Of a stretch of DNA of 52,373 nt, positions 40,322 through 50,020 are shown piece by piece. Within the stretch, counting starts at the first letter, position 1, and each line of letters starts with the position of its first letter. The position numbers were made by a program, and so were the translations under genes. A model generated the notes under the pieces. The model worked only from the letters and a program-made list of their open reading frames with translations, searched no databases and was not told the origin of the DNA. Source of the stretch: Levilactobacillus senmaizukei DSM 21775 = NBRC 103853 (GTDB lineage Bacteria; Bacillota; Bacilli; Lactobacillales; Lactobacillaceae); the NCBI RefSeq assembly GCF_001592085.1, contig NZ_BCWD01000016.1:1-52373 (forward strand), written 5' to 3'.

Positions 40322-40939
40322 ATGGCTAAACGTGGAATGCTCATCGTACTCTCAGGTCCTTCGGGAGTTGGTAAAGGAACGGTTCGAAAGGCATTGTTTG
40401 ATACCGGTGCGACCGACTTCTCTTACTCCATCTCAATGACGACTCGTCAACCACGAGAAGGCGAAGTCAATGGGGTCGACTACTACTTTGTTTCCAAGGA
40501 AGAATTCGAGGAGAATATCCGTAATGGGGAAATGCTCGAGTATGCCAAGTATGTTGACAACTACTATGGCACCCCGTTAAAATATGTAAATGAAACCCTT
40601 GACCAAGGTAAAGATGTCTTCTTAGAGATTGAAGTCAACGGGGCCATGCAGGTTCGGGCCAATTGTCCGGACGCCGTCTTTGTTTTCTTGACACCGCCTG
40701 ATCTGATGGAACTTAAGCATCGATTAATTGGACGGGGGACGGATGCCATGGATGTCATCAACAAGCGTATTAAAAAGGCCGTTGGTGAGATTCGGATGAT
40801 GCGCAACTACGATTACGCCGTGGTTAACGATGAAGTTAGCCAGGCAGTTGCCCGGATTCAGATGATTATTCGCAGTGAACGGTTACGGGTAACCCGGGTC
40901 ATGCCGGATTACGAACAAATGATTGGAGACGAAAACTAA
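40322..40939 (+). CDS. gmk: guanylate kinase
   Basis: Phosphorylates GMP to GDP, feeding GTP and (p)ppGpp pools. The 205 residues show P-loop [12 protein letters not shown], the GMP-binding [18 protein letters not shown] and [13 protein letters not shown], and the lid RLIGRGTD. It starts the gmk-rpoZ-coaBC-priA cluster. Its TAA overlaps the rpoZ ATG by one base. Confidence 0.97.
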   Translation: MAKRGMLIVLSGPSGVGKGTVRKALFDTGATDFSYSISMTTRQPREGEVNGVDYYFVSKEEFEENIRNGEMLEYAKYVDNYYGTPLKYVNETLDQGKDVFLEIEVNGAMQVRANCPDAVFVFLTPPDLMELKHRLIGRGTDAMDVINKRIKKAVGEIRMMRNYDYAVVNDEVSQAVARIQMIIRSERLRVTRVMPDYEQMIGDEN

Positions 40940-41154
40940 TGTTACTTTATCCCTCAGTTGATGATTTATTAGCACAAGTTGATTCACGTTACTCATTAAT
41001 TATGCTGGCTAGCAAGCGGGCCCACGAGTTGGACGCCGGTGCCAAGCCATTGTTAACCGACTACAAGTCGCCTAAGACCATTGGTCGTGCACTGGAAGAA
41101 ATTGCTGCCGGTGCGTTGATGATTGATCCGGACGAAAAGGATCTGGACGCCTAA
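40939..41154 (+). CDS. rpoZ: RNA polymerase omega subunit
   Basis: Assists assembly and stability of RNA polymerase. A 71-residue helical protein: [20 protein letters not shown], then [16 protein letters not shown] and [15 protein letters not shown]. Translation is coupled to gmk by the one-base overlap. Confidence 0.96.
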   Translation: MLLYPSVDDLLAQVDSRYSLIMLASKRAHELDAGAKPLLTDYKSPKTIGRALEEIAAGALMIDPDEKDLDA

Positions 41155-41170
41155 CTTGGCGATTCAGGAA

Positions 41171-41206
41171 GGACCAGATTACCGTTGGGTGATCTGGCCT
41201 TTTTTA
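41171..41206 (+). terminator. terminator after rpoZ
   Basis: The stem GGACCAGAT/ATCTGGCC (one bulge) is followed by six T, 17 bases after the stop. Confidence 0.85.
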
Positions 41207-41230
41207 TCGTAAGTGACAAGGAGGGACGAA

Positions 41231-42442
41231 ATGTTAACTGGAAAACATGTGACATTGACGGTCAGTGGTAGCGTGGCGACCTATAAGGCAGCGACCTTAG
41301 CCCGTGAGTTGCAGCGGGCCGGTGCGGAGGTTCGGGTGGTCCTTACCGCGGCCGCCGCTAAGTTTGTGACGGCAGCAACCTTTGCTGCGTTGACCAAGGT
41401 ACCGGTCCTAAACGATGAGAGCTGGTGGCAGGCTTCAGGTGAAATCGATCACGTCGCTCTCGCCGACTGGACGGATTTAGCCCTTGCCGCACCAGCTTCC
41501 GCTAATCTCATGGCCGAATTGGCAAACGGACTGGCCGGGGATGTGGCTAGTGCTACTTGGTTGGCGACCGACGCTATTAAAGTGGTGATCCCGGCCATGA
41601 ACACCCACATGTGGACGGCGCCGGCAACCCAGCGGAATCGGCAACAATTGGTGGCCGATGGCGTCCATGTTTTGACGCCCGCTACCGGACTGTTGGCCGA
41701 AGGTTACGCCGGTCAAGGCCGGTTCCTGGAGCCGACTGAGATTGTGAGCCAGATTAATGATCTAAACCTATTTCAAGCCCCCATTTTAAAGGGTAAACGG
41801 GTGGTCGTTACCGCCGGCGGCACACGGGAACGGTTGGATCCGGTTCGCTTCCTGTCGAATGATTCCTCTGGCAAGATGGGCTACGCCGTGGCAGCTGCTG
41901 CGGTGGCCGCGGGTGCTGATGTGACCTTAATTACCGCCCCAACGCGACTGGATCCACCGGTTGGAACCAAGGTTGTGCCAATAGAGAGTACAACTGAACT
42001 GCGCGATGCCGTGATTACGGCGTATCAACGGGCCGATGCTCTGGTGATGGCGGCTGCCGTGGCCGACTTTCAACCCTTGCAAATGGCCGATCAGAAGATT
42101 AAAAAGACGCCTGGTGAGACCGAGTTTACCTTACGTCTGCAACCAACGCCTGATATTTTGCAGGAAGTGGCAGCCATTAAGCAACCCCACCAAGTTACGG
42201 TGGGCTTTGCTGCCGAGACGCAAGATTTACTGGCTAACGGGCAGAAAAAGTTAGAGGCCAAGCACTTAGACTTGTTAGCAGCAAACGATGTCTCACAGGC
42301 CGGAATTGGATTTAACAGCGATGATAATCAGGTGACCTTTATTCAACCGAATGGGGTCACCGATCAGACGCCGAAAACCAGTAAAAAGTTGATAGCACAG
42401 GCGCTAATTAAACGATTAGCAGAAACTTTAGCAAGTAAGTGA
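41231..42442 (+). CDS. coaBC: phosphopantothenoylcysteine synthetase/decarboxylase CoaBC
   Basis: Couples cysteine to 4'-phosphopantothenate (CoaB, C-terminal) and decarboxylates the product (CoaC, N-terminal, FMN-dependent) in coenzyme A synthesis. It has 403 residues. The CoaC half keeps His74 (GEIDHVALADW) and Asn124 (PAMNTHMW). The CoaB half has VVTAGGTRERLDPVRFLSND, AAVADFQP and KIKK. The position of the CoaC active-site cysteine (Cys158 of E. coli Dfp) is Glu157 here: GLLAEGYAGQGR. The ATG at 41231 follows AAGGAGG. Confidence 0.95.
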   Translation: MLTGKHVTLTVSGSVATYKAATLARELQRAGAEVRVVLTAAAAKFVTAATFAALTKVPVLNDESWWQASGEIDHVALADWTDLALAAPASANLMAELANGLAGDVASATWLATDAIKVVIPAMNTHMWTAPATQRNRQQLVADGVHVLTPATGLLAEGYAGQGRFLEPTEIVSQINDLNLFQAPILKGKRVVVTAGGTRERLDPVRFLSNDSSGKMGYAVAAAAVAAGADVTLITAPTRLDPPVGTKVVPIESTTELRDAVITAYQRADALVMAAAVADFQPLQMADQKIKKTPGETEFTLRLQPTPDILQEVAAIKQPHQVTVGFAAETQDLLANGQKKLEAKHLDLLAANDVSQAGIGFNSDDNQVTFIQPNGVTDQTPKTSKKLIAQALIKRLAETLASK

Positions 42443-42452
42443 GGTGACAGTC

Positions 42453-44870
42453 GTGGCCCAGATTGGTCAAATTCTAGTAGATGTACCGACGATGCAAACC
42501 AATGATCCCTACTCCTATGCGATTCCAGCCGAGTGGGAACATCAACTTCAGGCGGGGATGCGGGTCATTGTCCCATTTGGTCGCGGTCATCGGATGGTTG
42601 ACGGCGTGGTGGTTGGCGTCACCGATGTGACCAGTTTCGACGGGACACTTAAGCCAATCGAGGCCGTACTGGACCTTTCCCCCGTGCTTAATGCTGAGTT
42701 ACAGCAACTCGCCGACTGGTTGGCAGACGAAACGTTTGCCTTTCGGATTACTTGTATTCAAACCATGTTACCGAACCTATTAAAGACCAAGACCGAGCGG
42801 GAGATTGCACCATTGGACGCGATTACTCCCGCCGAAAGAGCGACCTATTTTCCAGACGGTACCCCGCGGCCATTCGACCCCGATAAGTTGGATGAGGCTA
42901 CGGTAGCCGGCTTGTTGAAGTTACAACGAGCGGGCAAGGTAACCGTGCTCTATCATGTGAAGAATCAGGCGGCGGCGAAGACGACCACCGGTGTGGCACC
43001 GTTATTACCACCGGATAAGTTGGTGGAAATTCAACACGCGGTTGCCAAACGGGCGCCTAAGCAGGCTGATCTGTTGGCCTACTTACAGGGAATGACTCCG
43101 AGTCAGCCTCAACCCCAGGCCAAGGTGGTTAAGGCGGCCGGTGTTTCCAGCGCGGTGATTAATACCGGAGCGGAAAAGGGTTGGCTGGAGAAATCCAGCC
43201 TGGAGGTCTACCGGGACCCGTTCCATCAGCCCGTCAAGCCGACCCACCCCCTGACATTGAATCCTGATCAGGCCAAGGCCGTGGCGGCCATCACCGCCGC
43301 CATCGATGGGGATGACACTCAGAACTTTTTGGTTGAAGGGGTCACTGGGAGTGGTAAGACCGAGGTTTACCTCCAAAGCATTGCCGTGGCGTTGCAACAG
43401 AAGCGTACGGCCCTGATGCTGGTGCCGGAGATTGCGTTGACGCCGCAGATGGTCAATCGGGTGAAGGCCCGGTTTGGCGAACAGGTCGCGGTCCTTCACA
43501 GCGGTCTCTCAAAGGGTGAACAGTACGACGAGTGGCGACGGATTGACAACGGTGAGGCCACGGTCGTCGTCGGGGCTCGCTCCGCGGTCTTTGCTCCCGT
43601 TAAAAACGTTGGGCTGATCATCATGGATGAAGAACATGAGAGTAGCTATAAGCAAGACGAGACGCCGCGGTACCATGCACGTGACGTGGCGCTCTGGCGT
43701 GGTCGATATAATCATTGTCCGGTGGTCTTAGGTAGTGCTACGCCTTCGCTGGAAACACGAGCGCGGGCGGCCAAGGGGATCTATACCCGTTTGGTTTTGC
43801 CGAAGCGGGTCAACGATCGACCCCTGCCCACTGTGCACATCGTGGACATGCGGGCCGAGATGAAGAGCATTGGCGACAGTGACTTCTCAACACCATTAGT
43901 GGCCGCGATTCAAGCAAGATTGGATCGCAAGGAACAGGTTGTGTTGATGTTGAACCGACGGGGTTATTCTTCATTTGTCATGTGTCGTGATTGTGGGTTT
44001 GTGTTGAAGTGTCCCAACTGTGATATTTCATTAACGCTACACATGGATAGTCACTCCATGAAGTGCCACTATTGCGGGCATGAAGAGGCCATCCCCAAAG
44101 TTTGTCCCAACTGTCACAGTCGTAAGATTCGCTACTATGGGACCGGGACTCAGAAGGTCGAAACGGCTCTGCAGGCACAATTTCCAACGGCTCGAATTCT
44201 GCGGATGGATGTCGATTCCACCCGGCGAAAGGGGGCCCACGAGCGGATCTTAAAACAATTTGGAAATCACGAGGCCGATATTCTATTGGGAACCCAAATG
44301 ATTGCCAAGGGACTCGACTTCCCTAACGTTACCCTGGTTGGGGTGTTGAATGCCGATACGGCCCTGGGGTTACCCGACTTTCGAGCCAGTGAACGGACCT
44401 TTCAGTTGTTGACCCAGGTCAGCGGCCGGGCCGGTCGGGCCACCAAGCCGGGTGAGGTGTTTATTCAAACATTTAATCCGGACCACTATGCTATCCAGTT
44501 GGCACAGAGCCAGGACTACGAGCGCTTCTTCGTGACCGAAATGGCGATGCGTCACCAGGGCAGTTATCCACCATATTACTTTGCCGTTCAGGTGACAGCC
44601 AGCCATGAAGATGAAGCGGTCGCGGCTAAGGCGATGTATCAGATTGTGGCGGCACTGAAGGGCGACCTGAGTGACCAAGCGATTGTGCTGGGACCAACCC
44701 CGAAGGCAATTGCACGGGTCAAGCGGAAGTATTATTATCAAGTTGTGATTAAATATAAGAATGAACCAGATTTGAAGGCGGGCTTGGAACAGATTCGCCA
44801 GGCAGCCCAGATCCCGGCCCGTCACGGCTTAGCCGTAACGATTGATCCGGAACCCATGAACTTTATGTAG
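42453..44870 (+). CDS. priA: primosomal protein N' (replication restart helicase PriA)
   Basis: Recognises collapsed forks and reloads the replicative helicase. It has 805 residues from GTG 42453 behind GAGGTGA (GTG 42444 overlaps that site). Order: DNA-binding domains (about 1-270), helicase lobe 1 with Walker A GVTGSGKTEVYLQ and DEEHESSYKQDE, a zinc-binding insert with eight cysteines (CRDCG, CPNCD, CHYCG, CPNCH), and lobe 2 with GTQMIAKGLDFPNV and SGRAGRA. Follows coaBC directly. Confidence 0.97.
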   Translation: MAQIGQILVDVPTMQTNDPYSYAIPAEWEHQLQAGMRVIVPFGRGHRMVDGVVVGVTDVTSFDGTLKPIEAVLDLSPVLNAELQQLADWLADETFAFRITCIQTMLPNLLKTKTEREIAPLDAITPAERATYFPDGTPRPFDPDKLDEATVAGLLKLQRAGKVTVLYHVKNQAAAKTTTGVAPLLPPDKLVEIQHAVAKRAPKQADLLAYLQGMTPSQPQPQAKVVKAAGVSSAVINTGAEKGWLEKSSLEVYRDPFHQPVKPTHPLTLNPDQAKAVAAITAAIDGDDTQNFLVEGVTGSGKTEVYLQSIAVALQQKRTALMLVPEIALTPQMVNRVKARFGEQVAVLHSGLSKGEQYDEWRRIDNGEATVVVGARSAVFAPVKNVGLIIMDEEHESSYKQDETPRYHARDVALWRGRYNHCPVVLGSATPSLETRARAAKGIYTRLVLPKRVNDRPLPTVHIVDMRAEMKSIGDSDFSTPLVAAIQARLDRKEQVVLMLNRRGYSSFVMCRDCGFVLKCPNCDISLTLHMDSHSMKCHYCGHEEAIPKVCPNCHSRKIRYYGTGTQKVETALQAQFPTARILRMDVDSTRRKGAHERILKQFGNHEADILLGTQMIAKGLDFPNVTLVGVLNADTALGLPDFRASERTFQLLTQVSGRAGRATKPGEVFIQTFNPDHYAIQLAQSQDYERFFVTEMAMRHQGSYPPYYFAVQVTASHEDEAVAAKAMYQIVAALKGDLSDQAIVLGPTPKAIARVKRKYYYQVVIKYKNEPDLKAGLEQIRQAAQIPARHGLAVTIDPEPMNFM

Positions 44871-44892
44871 AAAAAAGAAAGTATGGTGTGAC

Positions 44893-45837
44893 ATGACATC
44901 TGTTATTTTTATGGGGACGCCCAAGTTTTCGGCGCCCATCCTAACGAGTTTGATTGAACATGGCTATGACGTCTTAGCGGTGGTGACCCAACCGGATCGT
45001 CGCGTTGGTCGGAAGCACATTATGACCCCGTCACCAGTTAAACAAGTGGCCGTTGACCATAATATCGAAGTGCTCCAGCCGGAAAAGATTTCGGGGAGTC
45101 CCGAGATGGCGCGGGCCATCGAATTGGCGCCCGATCTGATTGTGACCGCGGCCTTTGGCCAATTTCTGCCAACCAAGCTGCTGAATGCGGCTAAGGTGGC
45201 GGCGGTAAACGTTCATGCCTCACTCTTACCCAAGTATCGCGGAGGCGCTCCCGTCCACTATGCCATTATGAACGGGGACGCCGAAACCGGGGTTTCAATT
45301 ATGTTCATGGAAAAGAAGATGGATGCCGGGGCTGTTCTGGCCCAGAAAGCCATTCCGATTACCGATCAAGACGATGTGGGGAGTATGTTCGACAAACTCA
45401 GTGATTTAGGGCGCGACCTGTTGCTGACCACCTTGCCTAAATTGCTGGCTGGGTCAATCACGCCAATTCCGCAAGACGAGGACCAGGTAACCTTTGCGCC
45501 AACCATTAAGTCGGATGAGGAACGGGTCGACATCACACTCAGTGCCCGGCTCTTTGACTGCAAAGTTCGGGCTTTGCGGCCATTGCCAACGGCTCATATT
45601 TATTTGAATGGTGTGCGGACAAAGTTGTGGCACGTCACGGTCTTACCCGAACAGACCGATCTCAAGCCTGGCCAAGTGGTCAGACGTGACAAGCATCACT
45701 TGGTCATTGCGACCGGGGAAAATGGGGTCATCAGCCTGGATGAATTACAACCGGCTGGTAAGCCTAAGCTCAGCATTACAGACTTTCTAAATGGAACCAC
45801 GGACGAATTGGCCGTGGGCGAACAGGTGGCAGAATAA
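44893..45837 (+). CDS. fmt: methionyl-tRNA formyltransferase
   Basis: Formylates initiator Met-tRNA using 10-formyl-THF. The 314 residues show the N-terminal catalytic domain with IFMGTPKFSAPILTSL, the folate site SLLPKYRGGAPVHYAIMNGD and ISIMF-like MEKKMDAG, and the C-terminal OB-like domain (about 205-314). In Bacillus a def gene lies between priA and fmt; here there is only a 22-base gap. It ends one base before rsmB. Confidence 0.97.
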   Translation: MTSVIFMGTPKFSAPILTSLIEHGYDVLAVVTQPDRRVGRKHIMTPSPVKQVAVDHNIEVLQPEKISGSPEMARAIELAPDLIVTAAFGQFLPTKLLNAAKVAAVNVHASLLPKYRGGAPVHYAIMNGDAETGVSIMFMEKKMDAGAVLAQKAIPITDQDDVGSMFDKLSDLGRDLLLTTLPKLLAGSITPIPQDEDQVTFAPTIKSDEERVDITLSARLFDCKVRALRPLPTAHIYLNGVRTKLWHVTVLPEQTDLKPGQVVRRDKHHLVIATGENGVISLDELQPAGKPKLSITDFLNGTTDELAVGEQVAE

Positions 45838-47181
45838 ATGACAAAAAATAAGACACCGCGGGCACTGGCCGTCGAAGCACTGACGCGGGTTGCTAACGGG
45901 GCATACTCAAACTTACAATTGGAACAAACATTGGAAAAGAACGCCCTTAGCGACGTTGACCGGCGGTTTGTGACGAACTTGGTTTACGGGACGATCCAAC
46001 ATCGGTTCACCTTAGACTACTATTTGGAAGGGTTTATCAAGCCTAACCAGAAGGTGTTGCCTTGGGTTAAGATGACGTTGTTGGTCGCACTTTATCAAGA
46101 AATTTACTTGGACCGGGTACCTAAACGGGCCATCTTTAACGAGGCCATTCAGCTGGCGAAGGACCGGGGTCATGAAGGTATTCGTCGGTTTGTGACCGGG
46201 GTCTTGCATGCCATCGATCGCCAAGGCTTACCAGACATTGCGGCTATTAAGGACCCAACGCAGCGGTTAAGTCTCGAATATTCCGTGCCAGAGTGGTTGA
46301 TCACGGCCTTACAGAAACAGGTTGGCGCCGACAAGACGGTTAAGATATTGGCGACAATTAACCAGCCAGCTGCCCAATCTGTGCGGGTCAACGTGGCAGT
46401 TACCACCATGGAAGCCGTTCAACAGGCCTTAACGGCCGAAGGCTATGACGTGGTACCAAGTGAAGTGGCCGGCGAAGCCTTTCGTTTGGACGATGCCGCT
46501 GCTAACCAGAGCAAAGCCTTTGCAGATGGTCGTCTGACCATTCAAGATGAGAGTGCTATGTTACCGGTGGAAGCCTTACAACTCCGGCCGGGTGATCAGG
46601 TGCTCGATGCCTGTGCGGCTCCTGGTGGAAAGACCACTCAAATTGCGGCGCACCTCGATGCCCATTCCGGTGGGAAAGTCACCGCCCTTGATTTGCATCC
46701 CAAGAAGGTTGCCTTGATTGAAAGTAATGCCGAACGACTGCACGTTGCCGACCGGGTGGATGCCGTTGCTTTAGATGCCCGGAAGATCAATGAGGCATAC
46801 CCCAAGAAGATGTTTGACCGTATCCTGGTCGATGCACCTTGTTCTGGGCTCGGGCTGATTCGTCGGAAACCAGAAATCCGTTACGAAAAGACCCCAGCCG
46901 ATATTCAACAGCTCCAGAAGGTGCAACTCGGGATCTTGGATGCCGTGAGTGCCAAGTTGAAGCCGGCTGGACTGATGGTCTACAGTACGTGTACCATTTT
47001 AGATACCGAAAACAATGACGTTGTGAAGCAGTTCTTAGCCGCTCATCCGGACTTTGAGAGCGTGCGGGTCGCAACGACTAAAGCAATTAAGGAAGACCGC
47101 ACGACTGACACCCTGAGCCTCTATCCCGATGATTTTGATTCGGATGGGTTCTTTGTCAGTGCGTTCCGTCGTAAAAAATAG
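45838..47181 (+). CDS. rsmB: 16S rRNA m5C967 methyltransferase RsmB
   Basis: Methylates C967 (E. coli numbering) of 16S rRNA. The 447 residues hold an N-terminal NusB-like RNA-binding domain (about 1-130), then the methyltransferase: SAM motif DACAAPGGKTTQIAAHLD, the catalytic cysteines DAPCSGLGLIRRKPE and YSTCTILDTENN. Its ATG directly follows the fmt stop. In Bacillus rlmN comes next; here prpC does. Confidence 0.96.
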   Translation: MTKNKTPRALAVEALTRVANGAYSNLQLEQTLEKNALSDVDRRFVTNLVYGTIQHRFTLDYYLEGFIKPNQKVLPWVKMTLLVALYQEIYLDRVPKRAIFNEAIQLAKDRGHEGIRRFVTGVLHAIDRQGLPDIAAIKDPTQRLSLEYSVPEWLITALQKQVGADKTVKILATINQPAAQSVRVNVAVTTMEAVQQALTAEGYDVVPSEVAGEAFRLDDAAANQSKAFADGRLTIQDESAMLPVEALQLRPGDQVLDACAAPGGKTTQIAAHLDAHSGGKVTALDLHPKKVALIESNAERLHVADRVDAVALDARKINEAYPKKMFDRILVDAPCSGLGLIRRKPEIRYEKTPADIQQLQKVQLGILDAVSAKLKPAGLMVYSTCTILDTENNDVVKQFLAAHPDFESVRVATTKAIKEDRTTDTLSLYPDDFDSDGFFVSAFRRKK

Positions 47182-47193
47182 GGGTGAGTAACC

Positions 47194-47943
47194 ATGGAAG
47201 TGGCATACCAAACGTCGATTGGCAAGCAACGCGAAGATAATGAAGATTATGTGGACGTCTTTACCAACCTGGCAGGCCAACATTTGGCCATCATTGCGGA
47301 TGGTATTGGGGGTCATCAGGGGGGTGATGTCGCCAGCGCCATGGCTGTGTCACACCTAGGCCATGAGTTCGAACAGACCAAGATCGCCTCGCCGGAAACG
47401 GCGGGGCACTGGATTACCGCGCAGATCACGGCGGAAAATCAGTCGATCATTGATAAGTCTAACCAGTTTGCCGATCTGAATGGCATGGGGACCACCTTGG
47501 TGGCGGCCGTGTACTTTACGGATGAAGTGGTCATTGCCAGCATTGGCGACTCACGAGCCTACCTTTTACGTGACGAGCAGTTACGTCAGTTGACCGAGGA
47601 CCATTCCTTGGTGAACGAATTGGTTAAGCGCGGCGAGATTAGTCGTCAGGCAGCCCGGCATCATCCCCAAAAGAACGTGATTATCCGCTCCTTAGGGATC
47701 TCTGACGATGCCCAATTTGATTTGAATACTTATCCCTTAGTACCGGGCGACCAGTTGTTGCTCTGTACCGACGGTCTCACCAATATGGTAGATGATGATC
47801 AGATTCAGGCGGTTTTGCTCAGTGACCAACGGGCTGAAGACAAGTGTCAGCAGCTCATTGATTTGGCAAATGCTGCCGGTGGACTGGATAATATCACCGT
47901 TCTCTTGATCACCAATCCTCCGCGGGAGGTGATGGGACAATGA
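47194..47943 (+). CDS. prpC: PP2C-type serine/threonine phosphatase
   Basis: Reverses phosphorylation by the adjacent PASTA kinase; controls cell wall and division proteins. The 249 residues show the PP2C metal-site motifs: REDNEDY near the N-terminus, IIADGIGGHQGGDVAS, MGTTLVAAVYF, SIGDSRAYLLRD, LCTDGLTNMVDDD and GGLDNITVLLI. The start of prkC overlaps its stop by four bases (ATGA), an arrangement conserved across Firmicutes. Confidence 0.97.
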   Translation: MEVAYQTSIGKQREDNEDYVDVFTNLAGQHLAIIADGIGGHQGGDVASAMAVSHLGHEFEQTKIASPETAGHWITAQITAENQSIIDKSNQFADLNGMGTTLVAAVYFTDEVVIASIGDSRAYLLRDEQLRQLTEDHSLVNELVKRGEISRQAARHHPQKNVIIRSLGISDDAQFDLNTYPLVPGDQLLLCTDGLTNMVDDDQIQAVLLSDQRAEDKCQQLIDLANAAGGLDNITVLLITNPPREVMGQ

Positions 47944-49937
47944 AGGCGGGTTATACCCTGAACGGGCGTTACCGAATTGTTCGGGCGCTGGGCGAAGGTG
48001 GCATGGCCAACGTGTACTTGGCCCATGACTTGATTCTCGACCGCGACGTCTCGGTTAAGCTACTTCGACTGGACTTGCGCGACGATCCGAACACAATTCG
48101 ACGATTTCAGCGTGAGGCGCTGGCCGCTACGGAATTGGTGCACGATAATATTGTGCAGGTCTACGATGTCGGCGAGGAGAATGGTATGCAGTACCTGGTC
48201 ATGGAGTACGTGAAAGGCACGGATCTCAAGGCCTATATCAAGCACCACTTTCCGATCCCTTATCAAGAGGTCATTAAGATTATGGAGCAGATTCTTAGCG
48301 CCGTCTCGATGGCCCACAAACATAATATTATTCACCGGGATTTGAAGCCGCAGAATATCTTGATCGATGAGCATCAGGTTGCCAAGATTACGGACTTCGG
48401 GATCGCGGTAGCGCTGTCGGAACACAGTCTCACGCAGACCAATACAGTCTTGGGTTCCGTGCACTACCTGTCGCCTGAACAGGCCCGTGGGGGTATGGCA
48501 ACGAAGCAGTCCGACATTTATTCATTGGGGATTATTCTCTATGAAATGTTGACGGGGACGGTGCCGTTTCAGGGCGAGACGGCCGTTTCCATTGCGCTGA
48601 AACACTTCCAATCAGAGATCCCCTCGGTCAGAGATATTGATCCACGGATTCCCCAAGCACTAGAGAATGTGGTCCTAAAAGCCACCTCCAAGCAGCCTCG
48701 GGACCGCTATGTGGATGTTGCCAGCATGGCCGAAGATCTTAAGACTTCCCTGTCTCCAACTCGGGCGGGGGAGGTCCGGTTTACGCCTAGCGAGGACGAT
48801 AATGGAGAGACCAAAGTCTTGCCGGCTAGTGCGCTAGCCGCGTTTTCCGAAATTGATCATCCGGAGGAAACGGCGCAGGCCGACGTTAAGCCGGTCGCTA
48901 AGCCCAAAAAGAATAAGGGCAAGAAGGGACGTAAGTTTCATCGTCATCCTCGCCGGCGGAAGTTTATCATTGCTGGGTCGGTGGTGTTACTGGTCCTGCT
49001 AGGGATTATCTTGGGAGTGGCCCTCTTTCAGCCACGAATGACGACGGTTCCCAAGGTTGCCGGGAGGACTGAAACCGCCGCTCGTAGCGAATTGATCGTG
49101 GCCAAGCTAAAGGTTGGTCAGGTCCATAAGGTGTCGAGCGCCTCGGTGAAGGTTCACCGGGTTGTCAGAACGGAACCCCGTTCCGGAACCCAGTTGCGGC
49201 GTAAGAGTGCGGTCGATCTCTGGATAAGCACCGGACCAAAACGGTTCCGCATGGCTGACTATCAGGGTGAATCGTATGCCAGCACCGCGGCTAAATTAGA
49301 GGCGCTGGGCTTCACGGTTCACCGGGAGTCGGTTCACTCAACAAGTGTACCGGCGGGTAAAATTATCCAACAGAGTGTGGCCGCGGGTAAGAACGTTGTG
49401 CCGGCCAATACAGAGGTGACCTTCACGGTCTCAACGGGATCGAAGACGGTGACGTTGTCGGACTTGACCGATAAGACCAAGGGCCAAGCCCAAAGCTATG
49501 CCACCGACCATAACCTGAATTTGGCGTTCAAATATGCTTATTCTTCGGACGTGGCTAAGGGGCATGTTATTCGGCAGTCGCCGGGTGAAGGTGCCGTAGT
49601 CCATGAAGGGGATAACGTGACTTTGACGCTGTCTCGAGGGCCGGAGAGCGATAGTAGCTCTTCCGTCGATGAATTTAGTGTCGACGTTAAGATTCCTTAC
49701 GATAGTGGCTCAACGGACGATGATGACAGTAGTAATACGGGATCCAGCGAGAATCTCATTCAGATTTATCTCCGGGACCAGGACCACTCACTAAGTTCGG
49801 TTTATAAACAAATGACGATTACCGATGATACCCAAGTGACGTTGCCATTTACGGTGGCAAGTGGGAAAGACGGGGCATACAAGGTCGTTCGCGACGGCCA
49901 TGTGATTGCTTCCGACAACCACGTCACGAAAAATTAG
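47940..49937 (+). CDS. prkC: PASTA-domain serine/threonine protein kinase
   Basis: A membrane kinase sensing muropeptides or lipid II and phosphorylating wall, division and translation targets. It has 665 residues. Kinase domain (about 9-265): glycine loop LGEGGMANVYLAHD, Lys40 in DVSVKLL, HRDLKPQNIL and DFGIAVALS with the activation loop up to YLSPEQARG. A basic juxtamembrane stretch precedes one membrane helix (about 342-364). Three PASTA repeats follow (about 366-570), then a Ser/Asp-rich linker and a C-terminal domain (about 600-665), beyond the usual PASTA end. Paired with prpC. Confidence 0.96.
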   Translation: MKAGYTLNGRYRIVRALGEGGMANVYLAHDLILDRDVSVKLLRLDLRDDPNTIRRFQREALAATELVHDNIVQVYDVGEENGMQYLVMEYVKGTDLKAYIKHHFPIPYQEVIKIMEQILSAVSMAHKHNIIHRDLKPQNILIDEHQVAKITDFGIAVALSEHSLTQTNTVLGSVHYLSPEQARGGMATKQSDIYSLGIILYEMLTGTVPFQGETAVSIALKHFQSEIPSVRDIDPRIPQALENVVLKATSKQPRDRYVDVASMAEDLKTSLSPTRAGEVRFTPSEDDNGETKVLPASALAAFSEIDHPEETAQADVKPVAKPKKNKGKKGRKFHRHPRRRKFIIAGSVVLLVLLGIILGVALFQPRMTTVPKVAGRTETAARSELIVAKLKVGQVHKVSSASVKVHRVVRTEPRSGTQLRRKSAVDLWISTGPKRFRMADYQGESYASTAAKLEALGFTVHRESVHSTSVPAGKIIQQSVAAGKNVVPANTEVTFTVSTGSKTVTLSDLTDKTKGQAQSYATDHNLNLAFKYAYSSDVAKGHVIRQSPGEGAVVHEGDNVTLTLSRGPESDSSSSVDEFSVDVKIPYDSGSTDDDDSSNTGSSENLIQIYLRDQDHSLSSVYKQMTITDDTQVTLPFTVASGKDGAYKVVRDGHVIASDNHVTKN

Positions 49938-49958
49938 GGAAAAGGCCTGCAATTGGTG

Positions 49959-49997
49959 CTCAGTTCTTTTATAATATAAGAGAACTGAGTTTTTTTA
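49959..49997 (+). terminator. terminator after prkC with a -10-like loop
   Basis: The stem CTCAGTTCT/AGAACTGAG is followed by seven or more T. Its loop contains TATAAT (49970-49975), which could be the -10 of rsgA, though the -35 is poor. Confidence 0.8.
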
Positions 49998-50020
49998 TTC
50001 AAACTATTAGGAGGTGCGTT

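Noticed and set aside
43083-44825. Several minus-strand open frames of 130-150 codons opposite priA.
   Set aside because: They are antisense to a gene with all PriA motifs intact, without ribosome sites or recognisable domains.
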